A stretch of DNA of 52,928 bases from Ruminococcaceae bacterium UBA6353 (GTDB lineage: Bacteria > Bacillota > Clostridia > Oscillospirales > Acutalibacteraceae), in NCBI GenBank assembly GCA_002437905.1, contig DJRT01000021.1, positions 1 to 52,928 of the forward strand, in the 5' to 3' direction. Numbering within the stretch: the first letter of the stretch is position 1; each line of letters begins with the position of its first letter. Below, one piece after another: positions 23,890 to 31,677 of the stretch. The position numbers and the translations under genes are program-made. Under the pieces are notes generated by a model. That model ran no database searches, was not told the origin of the DNA, and saw nothing but the letters and a program-made list of their open reading frames with translations.

Positions 23890-25937
23890 AAGCAGGCTTT
23901 TATCCCCGTCTGGCCGCCGACGGTATGCGCAAAAACCGGCGGCTGTACCTGCCGTATATCTTCACCTGCACCGGTATGGTGATGATGTACTATATCACCA
24001 TGGCGCTGAGCCTGAGCAACACCGTCCGGCAGCTTCGCGGCGGCCAGACACTGGGCATTATCATGGGCTTCGGCAGCTGGGTGATCGCCCTGTTTGCCTG
24101 CCTGTTCCTGTTCTATACCAATGCCTTTCTGATCCGTCGGCGTAAAAAGGAATTCGGCCTGTATAATATTCTCGGCATGGGCAAGCGCCATATCGGCGGT
24201 ATCCTGTTCTGGGAAACGCTGCTGGTGGCGGGCATCTCGCTGCTGGTTGGGCTGGCGCTCGGCGTGCTGCTGCTCAAGCTGGCGGAGCTTGGCCTTGTGC
24301 GGATGATGAACGGGTCGGTCAGCTACAATATGACCTTCTCCCTGACGGCGCTGCTGGCGACGGCCGGCGTTTTTGCGGCCATCCACCTGCTTCTGCTGCT
24401 CAATGCACTGCGGCAGGTGCGCTTTTCCGGTGCGCTTTCGCTGCTGCGCAGCGAAAATGCGGGCGAAAAGCCGCCGCGTGCCAATTGGGTGCTGGGGCTG
24501 CTGGGGATCCTGCTGCTGGCTGTGGCGTACGGCATGGCGGTTTCTATTCGGGATCCGCTGCAGACGCTGGGCATATTCCTGATTGCCGTGCTGCTGGTGA
24601 TCCTCGGCACCTACCTGCTGATGATCGCCGGTTCGGTGCTGCTGTGCCGTCAGCTGCAGAAGAATACGCGCTACTATTATCAGCCGGCACACTTTGTTTC
24701 GGTTTCCTCCATGGCCTACCGCATGAAGCGCAACGGCGCCGGGCTGGCCTCGGTCTGTATCCTGGCTACTATGGTGCTGGTGATGCTCTCCTCCACCGCC
24801 AGCATGTACAGCGGGGCGGAGGAGGCGCTGGCTACCCGGTATCCGCGGCAGATCAATCTGGAATATGTGGTGGAGGATGCCGATGCGCTCTCCGGGCAGA
24901 ATATCGACGGCCTGCGCAGCCTGGTGAACACGGTGCTGCAGGAGCGGGGCTGTACGCCCACGGCGGTGGATGATTACCGCTGCGTGACCACCCATGCGCA
25001 GCTGCGGGATACCGGCTATGTGGCGCTGGAACCGGAAAAAAGCGGGTTGCAGAGCGGGCTAAGCCTGTGTTATCTCCGTTTTGTCCCGCTGGCGGATTAC
25101 AATGCCGCGCTGGGTACGCACGAAACGCTGGACGAGGGGGAGGTGCTGCTGCACGCCTACCGCAAGAAATTCACCGGCAGTGTGCTTACCTTCAGTAATG
25201 GCATGGCCTTCCGCGTGGCCAAACAGGTGGAAGAGCTGCCGGCCGCCGGCAAACAGTATGCGGCGGATATGACCCCCACGCTGACGCTGGTGGTGCCCTC
25301 GCTGGAGGCGGTGCAGCCGCTGACGCAGTCTCTGACGGCGTATGCGCAGGAAGACCGGGACTTCCCGGTGTTCTGCCGGTGGTACTTCAGCTTTGATACG
25401 GCGCTGACGGCGACGCAGCAGGAGACCGTGTGTGAGGCGCTGCAGGGGGAGCAGCTTAGCATGGAGGCGCAGAGAGCCTACCGGGTCGCCTCCAGCCAGC
25501 TGGAAAGCCGCGAACAGAACCGGGGGGATTTTTACAGTGCCTATGGCGGTTTGTTCTATCTTGGCATCATGCTCAGCGTGGTGTTTCTGTTTGCTACAGT
25601 GCTGATCCTGTATTATAAGCAGATTTCCGAGGGCTATGAGGATCAGGCGCGGTTTGAGGTGATGCAGAAGGTTGGTATGACCAAAAAGGCCATCCGCAGC
25701 AGCATCAATTCACAGCTGCGCACCGTGTTTTTCCTGCCGCTGTTGATGGCGGGTGTGCACCTGGCCTTTGCTTTCCCGATGATCCGCAAAATGCTGCTGA
25801 TGTTCAATTTCAACAATTTCTGGCTGTTCACGCTGGTGACCGGTCTGTGCTACCTGCTGTTTGCCCTGCTGTATGCACTGATCTACCGGGTGACCTCCAA
25901 TGCGTATTACGGGATTGTCAGCCGGGCGCAGTCTTAA
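23886..25937 (+). CDS. BceB-like FtsX-type permease
   Basis: Permease of 683 residues with about ten membrane helices. The first is near residues 18-40, and a helix pair with 'FGLYNILGMGKRHIGGILFWE' is typical of FtsX/BceB proteins. A large extracellular domain (about 310-540) is the peptide-sensing part in this family. A last group of three helices sits at about 555-670. The coupled start overlaps bceA by 4 nt (ATGA). With the regulator, interrupted kinase and ATPase it completes a BceRSAB-like module for resistance to bacitracin-like compounds or lantibiotics; the actual compound is unknown. Confidence 0.92.
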   Translation: MKAGFYPRLAADGMRKNRRLYLPYIFTCTGMVMMYYITMALSLSNTVRQLRGGQTLGIIMGFGSWVIALFACLFLFYTNAFLIRRRKKEFGLYNILGMGKRHIGGILFWETLLVAGISLLVGLALGVLLLKLAELGLVRMMNGSVSYNMTFSLTALLATAGVFAAIHLLLLLNALRQVRFSGALSLLRSENAGEKPPRANWVLGLLGILLLAVAYGMAVSIRDPLQTLGIFLIAVLLVILGTYLLMIAGSVLLCRQLQKNTRYYYQPAHFVSVSSMAYRMKRNGAGLASVCILATMVLVMLSSTASMYSGAEEALATRYPRQINLEYVVEDADALSGQNIDGLRSLVNTVLQERGCTPTAVDDYRCVTTHAQLRDTGYVALEPEKSGLQSGLSLCYLRFVPLADYNAALGTHETLDEGEVLLHAYRKKFTGSVLTFSNGMAFRVAKQVEELPAAGKQYAADMTPTLTLVVPSLEAVQPLTQSLTAYAQEDRDFPVFCRWYFSFDTALTATQQETVCEALQGEQLSMEAQRAYRVASSQLESREQNRGDFYSAYGGLFYLGIMLSVVFLFATVLILYYKQISEGYEDQARFEVMQKVGMTKKAIRSSINSQLRTVFFLPLLMAGVHLAFAFPMIRKMLLMFNFNNFWLFTLVTGLCYLLFALLYALIYRVTSNAYYGIVSRAQS

Positions 25938-25973
25938 TTTCTTCAAACATGGGTTTGTTTCCCCTGCGCCCTT

Positions 25974-25998
25974 GAAAACGGGGAAAGCCCCCGTTTTC
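25974..25998. terminator. Hairpin after bceB
   Basis: GAAAACGGGG / CCCCCGTTTTC stem within a 180-bp gap. The gap also contains two imperfect copies of GGGCGCAGTCTTAATTTC, one at the end of bceB and one near 26019. The T run is weak. Confidence 0.5.
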
Positions 25999-26064
25999 CC
26001 GAGCAAGAGCAGGCCATTGGGCGCAGTCCTGATTTCAGCTGCCCCCTGCGCCTCCCGAACAACA

Positions 26065-26112
26065 AAGCCCCCGTCCGCACAGCGCGTTTTTGCGCTGTGC
26101 GGACGGGGGCTT
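26065..26112. terminator. Strong convergent terminator
   Basis: AAGCCCCCGTCCGCACAGCGC and its exact complement around a GTTTTT loop; T-rich on the minus side. It ends the minus-strand kinase gene and probably the Bce operon. Confidence 0.85.
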
Positions 26113-26118
26113 GCTGTG

Positions 26119-27348
26119 TTATTTCAGCTCGGCGGTGAATAGGATGCGGCAGCCGTCCGGGCTTTCGGCACGGATGCTGCCGTGGTGTCCCTCGGCGATG
26201 CTGCGGGCAATAGACAGCCCGATGCCGAAGCTGCCGCCGGCACCGCTGCGGGCTTTATCGCCGCGGTAGAAGCGATCAAAGATCCGGGGCAGCTGCGCCG
26301 GATCAAGACCGGTGCAGGCATTTTCGCAGCGCAGGACGATGCCGCGCCGCCCCTTCTGCAGCGAAAAACGGATGGGCGTACCTTCGTCCGCGTATTTCAC
26401 GGCATTGTCCAGCAGGATGGAGACAAGCTGCCGTATAGCGTATTCATCTCCGCAATAGGTCAGCCCGGCGGGGATGGATAGCTGCAGTTCATGGCCGGCC
26501 TGTGCGGCAAAATCGGTAAAGGAGCCGGCGACCTCGCCGATGGCGGCGCTGGCGTCGAACGGCTGCAGCTTCAGCGGTGAATTTTCCTCATCCATGCGGG
26601 AGAGGGTGATCAGGGAATTGACCAGCTCCTTGAGCTTGTCGGTCTGTGCCCGCGCCTTGTCGATCCATTTTTGCTGGCCGGTCTCCATTTCCAGCACCGT
26701 CAGGCAGGTGGCGATCACGGTGATGGGCGTTTTCAGCTCATGGCCGGCGTCGGTGATAAACTGCTTCTGCCGTTCGGCGGCCTGTACCACCGGGTCGATC
26801 GCCCGGCGGGAGTACAGCACCACAATGCCGTACACCAGCGCAGTGCACACGGCGGTGGCGGCCAGCGACAGCACGGCCGTCAGAGTCAGGGAGCGCATTT
26901 CGCGGTAGCTGTCCAGGAAGATGGCCATATAGCGGCCGCCGCCGGAATGAACCACATAGTATTTGTAGCCGCGGGTATAGCCGAAGCCCTCCCCGTGCCG
27001 CAGCGCAACGGCCAGATACTCGCCGGTATCTGCCTCGGTTACCGCGGCAATGCTGCGCAGGTCGGCATTGACCAGGTCGCCCTCGCCGGTGTAGCGCAGC
27101 ACAAAATAGCGGGTGGAATAGGGGGTCTCCTGCGTGAATTGGCCATCCCGCTTGCCTCCCGGATCGCCGCCCGGCGGCGCAGAGGGCACAATGCCCTGGT
27201 TATTGTAGATCGCCTGCAGCATCTGGGTCAGCTCGGCATTGACGGAAATGTAGTTGGCAATGTTGAGGATCAGTCCAAGCAGCACCAGCACCAGCGTGAC
27301 CGCCACGGTGGCGATGCGGATGAATTTTTTACGCAGCTTCCGGATCAT
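26119..27348 (-). CDS. Sensor histidine kinase of the VTC/beta-helix locus
   Basis: Membrane kinase of 409 residues. The first membrane helix is at about 12-32. An extracellular sensor of about 120 residues (33-152) includes a Pro/Gly-rich loop, and the second helix is at about 153-179. The phospho-His is His203 in 'DAGHELKTP', followed by N box 'LLDNAVKYADEG' and the ATP lid with 'IFDRFYRGDKA' and 'GIGLSIAR'. It is encoded downstream of its response regulator with an ATGA overlap. The frame extends upstream to 27594 inside the regulator gene, but the ATG at 27348, preceded by GGAGGCGGGCGA, is the start. It probably controls the promoters at 29.5 kb. Confidence 0.92.
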   Translation of the reverse strand: MIRKLRKKFIRIATVAVTLVLVLLGLILNIANYISVNAELTQMLQAIYNNQGIVPSAPPGGDPGGKRDGQFTQETPYSTRYFVLRYTGEGDLVNADLRSIAAVTEADTGEYLAVALRHGEGFGYTRGYKYYVVHSGGGRYMAIFLDSYREMRSLTLTAVLSLAATAVCTALVYGIVVLYSRRAIDPVVQAAERQKQFITDAGHELKTPITVIATCLTVLEMETGQQKWIDKARAQTDKLKELVNSLITLSRMDEENSPLKLQPFDASAAIGEVAGSFTDFAAQAGHELQLSIPAGLTYCGDEYAIRQLVSILLDNAVKYADEGTPIRFSLQKGRRGIVLRCENACTGLDPAQLPRIFDRFYRGDKARSGAGGSFGIGLSIARSIAEGHHGSIRAESPDGCRILFTAELK

Positions 27349-28019
27349 TCGCCCGCCTCCAATGCATAGCCGAGGCCGCGGTTGGCCCGGATGGTAACGC
27401 GGGAGCCGATGGTGCGCAGCTTTTTGCGCAGGTTGGAGATGTGCACCCACACCACATTGATTTCCGCCTCGCTGTCCCAGCCCCATACCCGTTCCATAAT
27501 GCGGTCGGCAGAGAGCACCACCCGTGGGGAGCGCATAAACAGCTCCATCACCTGGAATTCGCGGCCGCTCAGGCGGGCGGCGCGGCCATGGCACTCCAGC
27601 AGCCCGGTGGCGGCGTTAAGCGTCACATCGTCAAACGCCAGCACAGTGGGGCGGTATTCCCCGCCGCGGCGCAGCATGGCCCGTACGCGGCACAGCAGCT
27701 CATCCGGCGCAAAGGGCTTTGGCAGGTAGTCATCCGCCCCGGCATTGAAGCCGGTAATGCGGTCATCCTTTTCGCCCTTGGCGGTCAGCATCATCACCGG
27801 GGTGCGCACCCCATCGCTGCGCAGCCGCTGCAGCACCTCAATGCCATTCATGCGGGGCATCATCACATCCAGGATGATGGCATCGTATTCACCGGTGCCG
27901 GCATATTCGTAGGCATCGGCGCCGTTATAGACCGTATCCACGGTAAATTGGCTTTTCTGGAAGAAGACGGTCAGCGCCTCCGCCAGATCTGTCTCATCCT
28001 CGGCAATCAGCAAACGCAT
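27345..28019 (-). CDS. OmpR-family response regulator of the VTC/beta-helix locus
   Basis: Regulator of 224 residues: a receiver domain with ED pair (7-8) and phosphoacceptor Asp51 in 'IILDVMMPRMNG', and Lys in 'LPKPFAPDEL'. A winged-helix DNA-binding domain follows ('LSGREFQVMELFM' ... 'RGLGYALEAG'). It overlaps the kinase start. OmpR-type proteins bind direct repeats spaced about 11 bp. Two such pairs face each other at 29505-29546 between the VTC operon and the surface-protein genes. It has a promoter of its own (28039-28067) in addition to possible read-through from the DUF4956 gene. Confidence 0.93.
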   Translation of the reverse strand: MRLLIAEDETDLAEALTVFFQKSQFTVDTVYNGADAYEYAGTGEYDAIILDVMMPRMNGIEVLQRLRSDGVRTPVMMLTAKGEKDDRITGFNAGADDYLPKPFAPDELLCRVRAMLRRGGEYRPTVLAFDDVTLNAATGLLECHGRAARLSGREFQVMELFMRSPRVVLSADRIMERVWGWDSEAEINVVWVHISNLRKKLRTIGSRVTIRANRGLGYALEAGE

Positions 28020-28038
28020 CGTTCATCACCCGTCCATC

Positions 28039-28067
28039 AGTATACGGCATCCGCCCCCGAAAATCAA
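28039..28067 (-). promoter_or_regulatory. Internal promoter before the response regulator
   Basis: Minus strand: -35 TTGATT (28067-28062), 17-nt spacer, -10 TATACT (28044-28039). Confidence 0.65.
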
Positions 28068-28077
28068 GGGGCGTGCT

Positions 28078-28740
28078 TTACAGGCTTTCCTTTTCTGCCG
28101 GGCGGCCGCAGGAAATATTCAGGTTGCCGTTGCGGCAGCGCACCTCGTCCAGAAACAGCTTCGGCACCTCCGGCTCACGGAAGGTCACGCGGTACTGCAG
28201 CTCGTACAGGGTGCCCATGTTGGCGGTCTTCACCTTTTCCAGTGTATGGGTTTTGGTATAGGTGGCAAACAGATCGTCAAACAGGCCGTCGTAGTCCAAG
28301 TTTTCCGGGATGGTGATGCGCAGCACCCGCTCGGCGCGGTCGCTTTCGCCGAAGTGCAGGGCGCTGAGCAGCAGCAGTACGCCGGCCACAATGACAAAGA
28401 ACACCGCCGCCAGTACCACATAGCCCATGCCGGTGGCCAGCCCAATGGCCATGGCCAGAAAGATCACGCCGATCTCGCGCGCTGTGCCGGGGGCGGAGCG
28501 GAAACGCACCAGCCCGAAGGCGCCGGCAACGGCCACGCCGGCCCCGATATTGCCGTTGACCAGCATGATGATGGTCTGCACTACGGCCGGCAGGATGGCC
28601 AGTGCGATGGCGAAGCTCTGGGAGCAGCGGTTTTTGAACATACACACGGCGGCTGCCCCCAGGCCAAGCAGCAGGGAAACAGCTGTGCAGATAAAGAAAG
28701 CGGATAGGGTGATCTCGGAACCGATAATGGAATTAAGCAC
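28078..28740 (-). CDS. DUF4956-family membrane protein
   Basis: A 220-residue protein with about four membrane helices in residues 10-126 and a cytoplasmic C-terminal domain of about 90 residues. The conserved DUF4956 block 'FGLVRFRSAPGTAREIG' lies at about 75-91, between helices. Members are recurrently encoded beside VTC-domain proteins in Firmicutes and Actinobacteria. A role as membrane partner or channel for the VTC product is plausible but unproved. It has a GTG start with GGAGG upstream and overlaps the VTC gene by 8 nt, so it is translationally coupled. Confidence 0.85.
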   Translation of the reverse strand: MLNSIIGSEITLSAFFICTAVSLLLGLGAAAVCMFKNRCSQSFAIALAILPAVVQTIIMLVNGNIGAGVAVAGAFGLVRFRSAPGTAREIGVIFLAMAIGLATGMGYVVLAAVFFVIVAGVLLLLSALHFGESDRAERVLRITIPENLDYDGLFDDLFATYTKTHTLEKVKTANMGTLYELQYRVTFREPEVPKLFLDEVRCRNGNLNISCGRPAEKESL

Positions 28741-29467
28741 TGTAAAGCACCTCCTGAAATGTTTGCCGTTCAGCCGGCAGAATTGCCTCCCGGTAGCAGG
28801 TACCGTATTTGGAAAAGGAAACGGGGAACAGCCGGTTTTCCGATAGCAGGCGGCTGAGCCACAGCGGACACACGCCGGGGATCTTCACTTCCATCAGGAT
28901 GCGGTCATCCGGCAGCAGTGGCTGCCCGCCGTCGCCGGCCTGCAGCTCCGGCTGCGCCGTGCGCCACCGGATGTGGGTATCAAAGGTGATGCGCAGCCCC
29001 GGCTCCTCTATCCCGGCCAGTGCCGTGCGGTCATAGCCGATGAATACCCGCGGCTGCGGGCGGTAGAAATCACGGAAGCAGGCGATCTCCCGACCGATCT
29101 GCCCGTAGGTACGGCCATCGTCGCAGCCGGCCAGAAAGGGCGCGGCGGCCGCGGTGGCCGCCGTGATCCGCCGCTTATACACGATGCCGTCAAATTTTTT
29201 CTTGATCTCGATGAATACCCGGCCGTCCTTTTCCGGCACGCCATAGCTGCGCACCCGCAGCTTTTCCTTATATACCGGTTTTTCCAGCGAGGCACGGATC
29301 AGCCGCCAGTCGGCAGTGTCATAATAGGTATTGCATAGGGTGTACTGTCCGTAGGCATCCGCCTGCATATGCTGCTGCAGCGCCGGCAGCAGGCGGGTCT
29401 GCTGCTCCGGCGTGAGAAAATACTTTTTCTCATACCGTTGGAAGCTGTATTGCACAGGGTTTTTCAT
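28733..29467 (-). CDS. VTC-domain protein (putative polyphosphate polymerase)
   Basis: Soluble protein of 244 residues matching the triphosphate-tunnel fold of the yeast VTC polyphosphate polymerase. Tunnel-lining basic and acidic residues are all present: 'YEKKYFL' (Glu13, Lys14), 'YKEKLRVRSYG' (Lys67, Lys69, Arg71, Arg73), 'FIEIKKKF' (Glu87, Lys89, Lys91), 'VYKRR', 'YDRTAL' (Arg147), 'RITFD' (Arg159), 'LMEVKIPG' (Glu193, Lys195) and 'FSKYG' (Lys220). It lacks the SPX domain of eukaryotic VTC. It probably makes or binds polyphosphate or a similar anionic polymer at the membrane with DUF4956. It is the first gene of a four-gene minus-strand run (VTC, DUF4956, regulator, kinase). Confidence 0.88.
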   Translation of the reverse strand: MKNPVQYSFQRYEKKYFLTPEQQTRLLPALQQHMQADAYGQYTLCNTYYDTADWRLIRASLEKPVYKEKLRVRSYGVPEKDGRVFIEIKKKFDGIVYKRRITAATAAAAPFLAGCDDGRTYGQIGREIACFRDFYRPQPRVFIGYDRTALAGIEEPGLRITFDTHIRWRTAQPELQAGDGGQPLLPDDRILMEVKIPGVCPLWLSRLLSENRLFPVSFSKYGTCYREAILPAERQTFQEVLYSA

Positions 29468-29490
29468 GGTCAGCCCTCCTTTGTGTCCCC

Positions 29491-29560
29491 AGTATACGGG
29501 AGCAAGCTAAAGCAAAACTAAAGGGTGGTCTTTAACTTTGCTTTAGCTTGCCGGTATACA
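29491..29560. promoter_or_regulatory. Divergent palindromic promoter/operator of the VTC and beta-helix arms
   Basis: GTATAC occurs on both sides of an inverted repeat GCAAGCTAAAGCAAA / TTTGCTTTAGCTTGC. Each arm also contains an 11-bp-spaced direct pair (CTAAAGCAAAA-CTAAAG, and CTTTAACTTTG-CTTTAG on the other side), the layout bound by OmpR-family dimers. Likely -10 elements are TATACA (plus, 29555-29560; -35 TTAACT 17 nt before) and TATACT (minus, 29497-29492). This would let one regulator control both arms together. Confidence 0.8.
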
Positions 29561-29592
29561 CTGTGGCCAAAGACAACAAAGGGGGCTTTCCC

Positions 29593-31629
29593 ATGAAGAA
29601 ACGATCCTGTCGGACAGCTGCGGTGCTGCTATGTGCGGCGCTGCTGGGCAGTCTGCTGTGTGCCTGCCGCAGTGGGACGGATGTCACCGCCCCGGTGACG
29701 GATACAGCGCAGGCGCTGGGCGTAACGGCACAGGCTATGCTGGACAGCCATACGGCCGCGCCGGATACCGGCAGCGCCACCACGGTGGCTATGTCCGCGG
29801 CTGGCGCAGTGGTTTCCGGCAGCGGCGCACAGGCGCGGCAGGACGGCGTGGTCATCACGGCCGGTGGGGTGTATGTGCTCAGCGGCACGCTGGCCGACGG
29901 CCGCATTGTGGTCAACGCACCAAAGCAGCAGGTCACGCTGGTGCTGCAGGATGCTGCCATCACCTGCTCCACCGGCAGCCCGCTGTATGTCTATAAGGCG
30001 GCCGGCGTGACCGTGTGGCTGCCGGAGGGAACGCAGAGCAGCCTGACCGACGGCAGCAGCTATACCTTCACGGATGCGTATTCCTCCGCGCAGGAGGAGG
30101 AGCCGAACGCCTGCCTCTATTCCAAGGCGGATCTTGTGATTGCCGGCATTGGCAGCCTGACGGTCAATGCCAACTATAATAATGGCATAACCGGTAAGGA
30201 TACCCTGAAGCTGGAGGATGCTACCCTGACGGTGAACGCCCAAAACCACGGCGTGAACGGTAAGGATGGCTGTGTAGTGCAGGGGGCGACCCTTACGGTA
30301 GACTGCGGGGGCGACGCGCTGCGCTCCACCAATGACAGCGACAGCGCCCTCGGCTTTGTGGCGGTGCAGGATGCTACGCTGGCGCTGACTGCCGGTGAGG
30401 ATGGCATCCAGGCGCAGACGGCACTGGCGGCACTCAGCGGCAGCTATACCATCTGCACAGGCGGCGGCAGCAGCGCCAGGCTGGCGGATGATGCCAGCGC
30501 CAAGGGTCTGAAAGCCGGTACAACGCTGCTGGTCAGCGATGGGGACTATACGCTGGACTGTGCGGACGATGCCCTGCACGCCAATGGCAGCGTGACGGTG
30601 ACCGGTGGTACGCTGCACATCACCACCGGGGATGACGGCATCCATGCGGACGGCGCGGTGCTGGTCAGCGGCGGCACGGTGGATGTGACCAAAAGCTATG
30701 AGGGCATTGAGGGACAGACGGTGGAGATCACCGGCGGCACCATCAGCGTGGTCGCTTCGGATGACGGCCTGAATGCTGCCGGCGGCCGCGACCAAAGCGG
30801 TTTCGGCGGCCGGCCGGATACCTTTGCCGCCTCGTCGGATTGCCGCATCACCATTTCCGGCGGTCGGCTGCACATCAATGCCGCCGGCGACGGTATTGAC
30901 TCCAATGGTGATCTGGTCGTCAGCGGCGGCGAGATCACCGTCAGCGGCCCGACGAATGATGGCGACAGCGCACTGGATTATGACGGTACGGCCACCATCA
31001 CCGGCGGCACGCTGGTGGCCACCGGTTCCTCCGGCATGGCGCAGAATTTCGGCAGCGGCTCCACGCAGGGCAGCATCCTGGTGAATGTGTCTTCCACCAG
31101 CGAAACGGTTACAGTGACCGATGCCGACGGAAATACCCTGGTCAGCTACACGCCGGAAAAGGCCTATACCTGTGTGGTGGTCAGCTGCCCGGCCTTTGTG
31201 CAGGGCGGCGTGTATACGGTCGCTGCCGGCAGCCAGTCGGTGCAGGTAACGCTCAGTGAACTGATCTACGGCAGCAGCGGTATGGGTGGCGCACCCGGCG
31301 GCCAGCCTGGCCAGGGTGGTGGCTTCGGCGGCCAGCAGCCGCCGGCCGGCGGTGGCCAGCCGGGGCAGGGGAATGACAGCGGCAACGGTCCGGGTGGTAC
31401 CCCGCCGCAGCCCCCTTCCGGGAACGGAAATACCAGCGGCAGTGACACCGATGCCGGCAACGGTCCGGGTGGCACCCCGCCGCAGCCCCCTTCCGGGAAC
31501 GGAAATGCCAGCGGCAGTGACACCGATGCCGGCAACGGTCCGGGCGGCACACCTCCGCAGCGGCCCTCCGGGAACGGCAGAAGCAACAGTACAGGCAATG
31601 CCGGCAGTGCGGCCGGTCAGGTGATATAA
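29593..31629 (+). CDS. Secreted Cthe_2159-type beta-helix lipoprotein, paralogue 1
   Basis: Exported lipoprotein of 678 residues (lipobox LLCAC, about 17-21). The bulk is a right-handed beta-helix of repeated 'ITGGT-x(2-4)-V/I' rungs, with Asp/Asn-rich turns such as 'GDDGIHADG'. It resembles the Cthe_2159 family of calcium-dependent polysaccharide-binding proteins. The C-terminal 90 residues are a Gly/Pro/Gln/Asn-rich stalk with three 25-residue repeats 'GNGPGGTPPQPPSGNGN...' (75 bp each, 31381-31590). The start at 29593 is chosen after GGGGGCTTTCCC. It is the first gene of the plus arm from the divergent promoter and probably binds cell-surface or dietary polysaccharide; no enzyme motif was seen. 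Confidence 0.85.
   Translation: MKKRSCRTAAVLLCAALLGSLLCACRSGTDVTAPVTDTAQALGVTAQAMLDSHTAAPDTGSATTVAMSAAGAVVSGSGAQARQDGVVITAGGVYVLSGTLADGRIVVNAPKQQVTLVLQDAAITCSTGSPLYVYKAAGVTVWLPEGTQSSLTDGSSYTFTDAYSSAQEEEPNACLYSKADLVIAGIGSLTVNANYNNGITGKDTLKLEDATLTVNAQNHGVNGKDGCVVQGATLTVDCGGDALRSTNDSDSALGFVAVQDATLALTAGEDGIQAQTALAALSGSYTICTGGGSSARLADDASAKGLKAGTTLLVSDGDYTLDCADDALHANGSVTVTGGTLHITTGDDGIHADGAVLVSGGTVDVTKSYEGIEGQTVEITGGTISVVASDDGLNAAGGRDQSGFGGRPDTFAASSDCRITISGGRLHINAAGDGIDSNGDLVVSGGEITVSGPTNDGDSALDYDGTATITGGTLVATGSSGMAQNFGSGSTQGSILVNVSSTSETVTVTDADGNTLVSYTPEKAYTCVVVSCPAFVQGGVYTVAAGSQSVQVTLSELIYGSSGMGGAPGGQPGQGGGFGGQQPPAGGGQPGQGNDSGNGPGGTPPQPPSGNGNTSGSDTDAGNGPGGTPPQPPSGNGNASGSDTDAGNGPGGTPPQRPSGNGRSNSTGNAGSAAGQVI
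31381..31590 (+). repeat. 75-bp tandem repeats in the stalk of paralogue 1
   Basis: Units begin at 31381, 31456 and 31531 with GGCAACGGTCCGGG; the third is partial. They encode a Gly/Pro-rich linker and could change copy number by slippage. Confidence 0.85.
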
Positions 31630-31677
31630 CGCAGCAGCCGGGCAAAAGCTTAATCATTCACAGAGGAGTGAAACAAT

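Noticed and set aside
28733..29467. CYTH/adenylate-cyclase-like assignment of the tunnel protein
   Set aside because: The 'YKEKLRVRSYG' and 'FIEIKKKF...YKRR' spacing and the DUF4956 partner fit the VTC branch better.
31381..31590. Regular repeats considered as a CRISPR array
   Set aside because: The repeats are in frame within a secreted-protein stalk, with no unique spacers between them.
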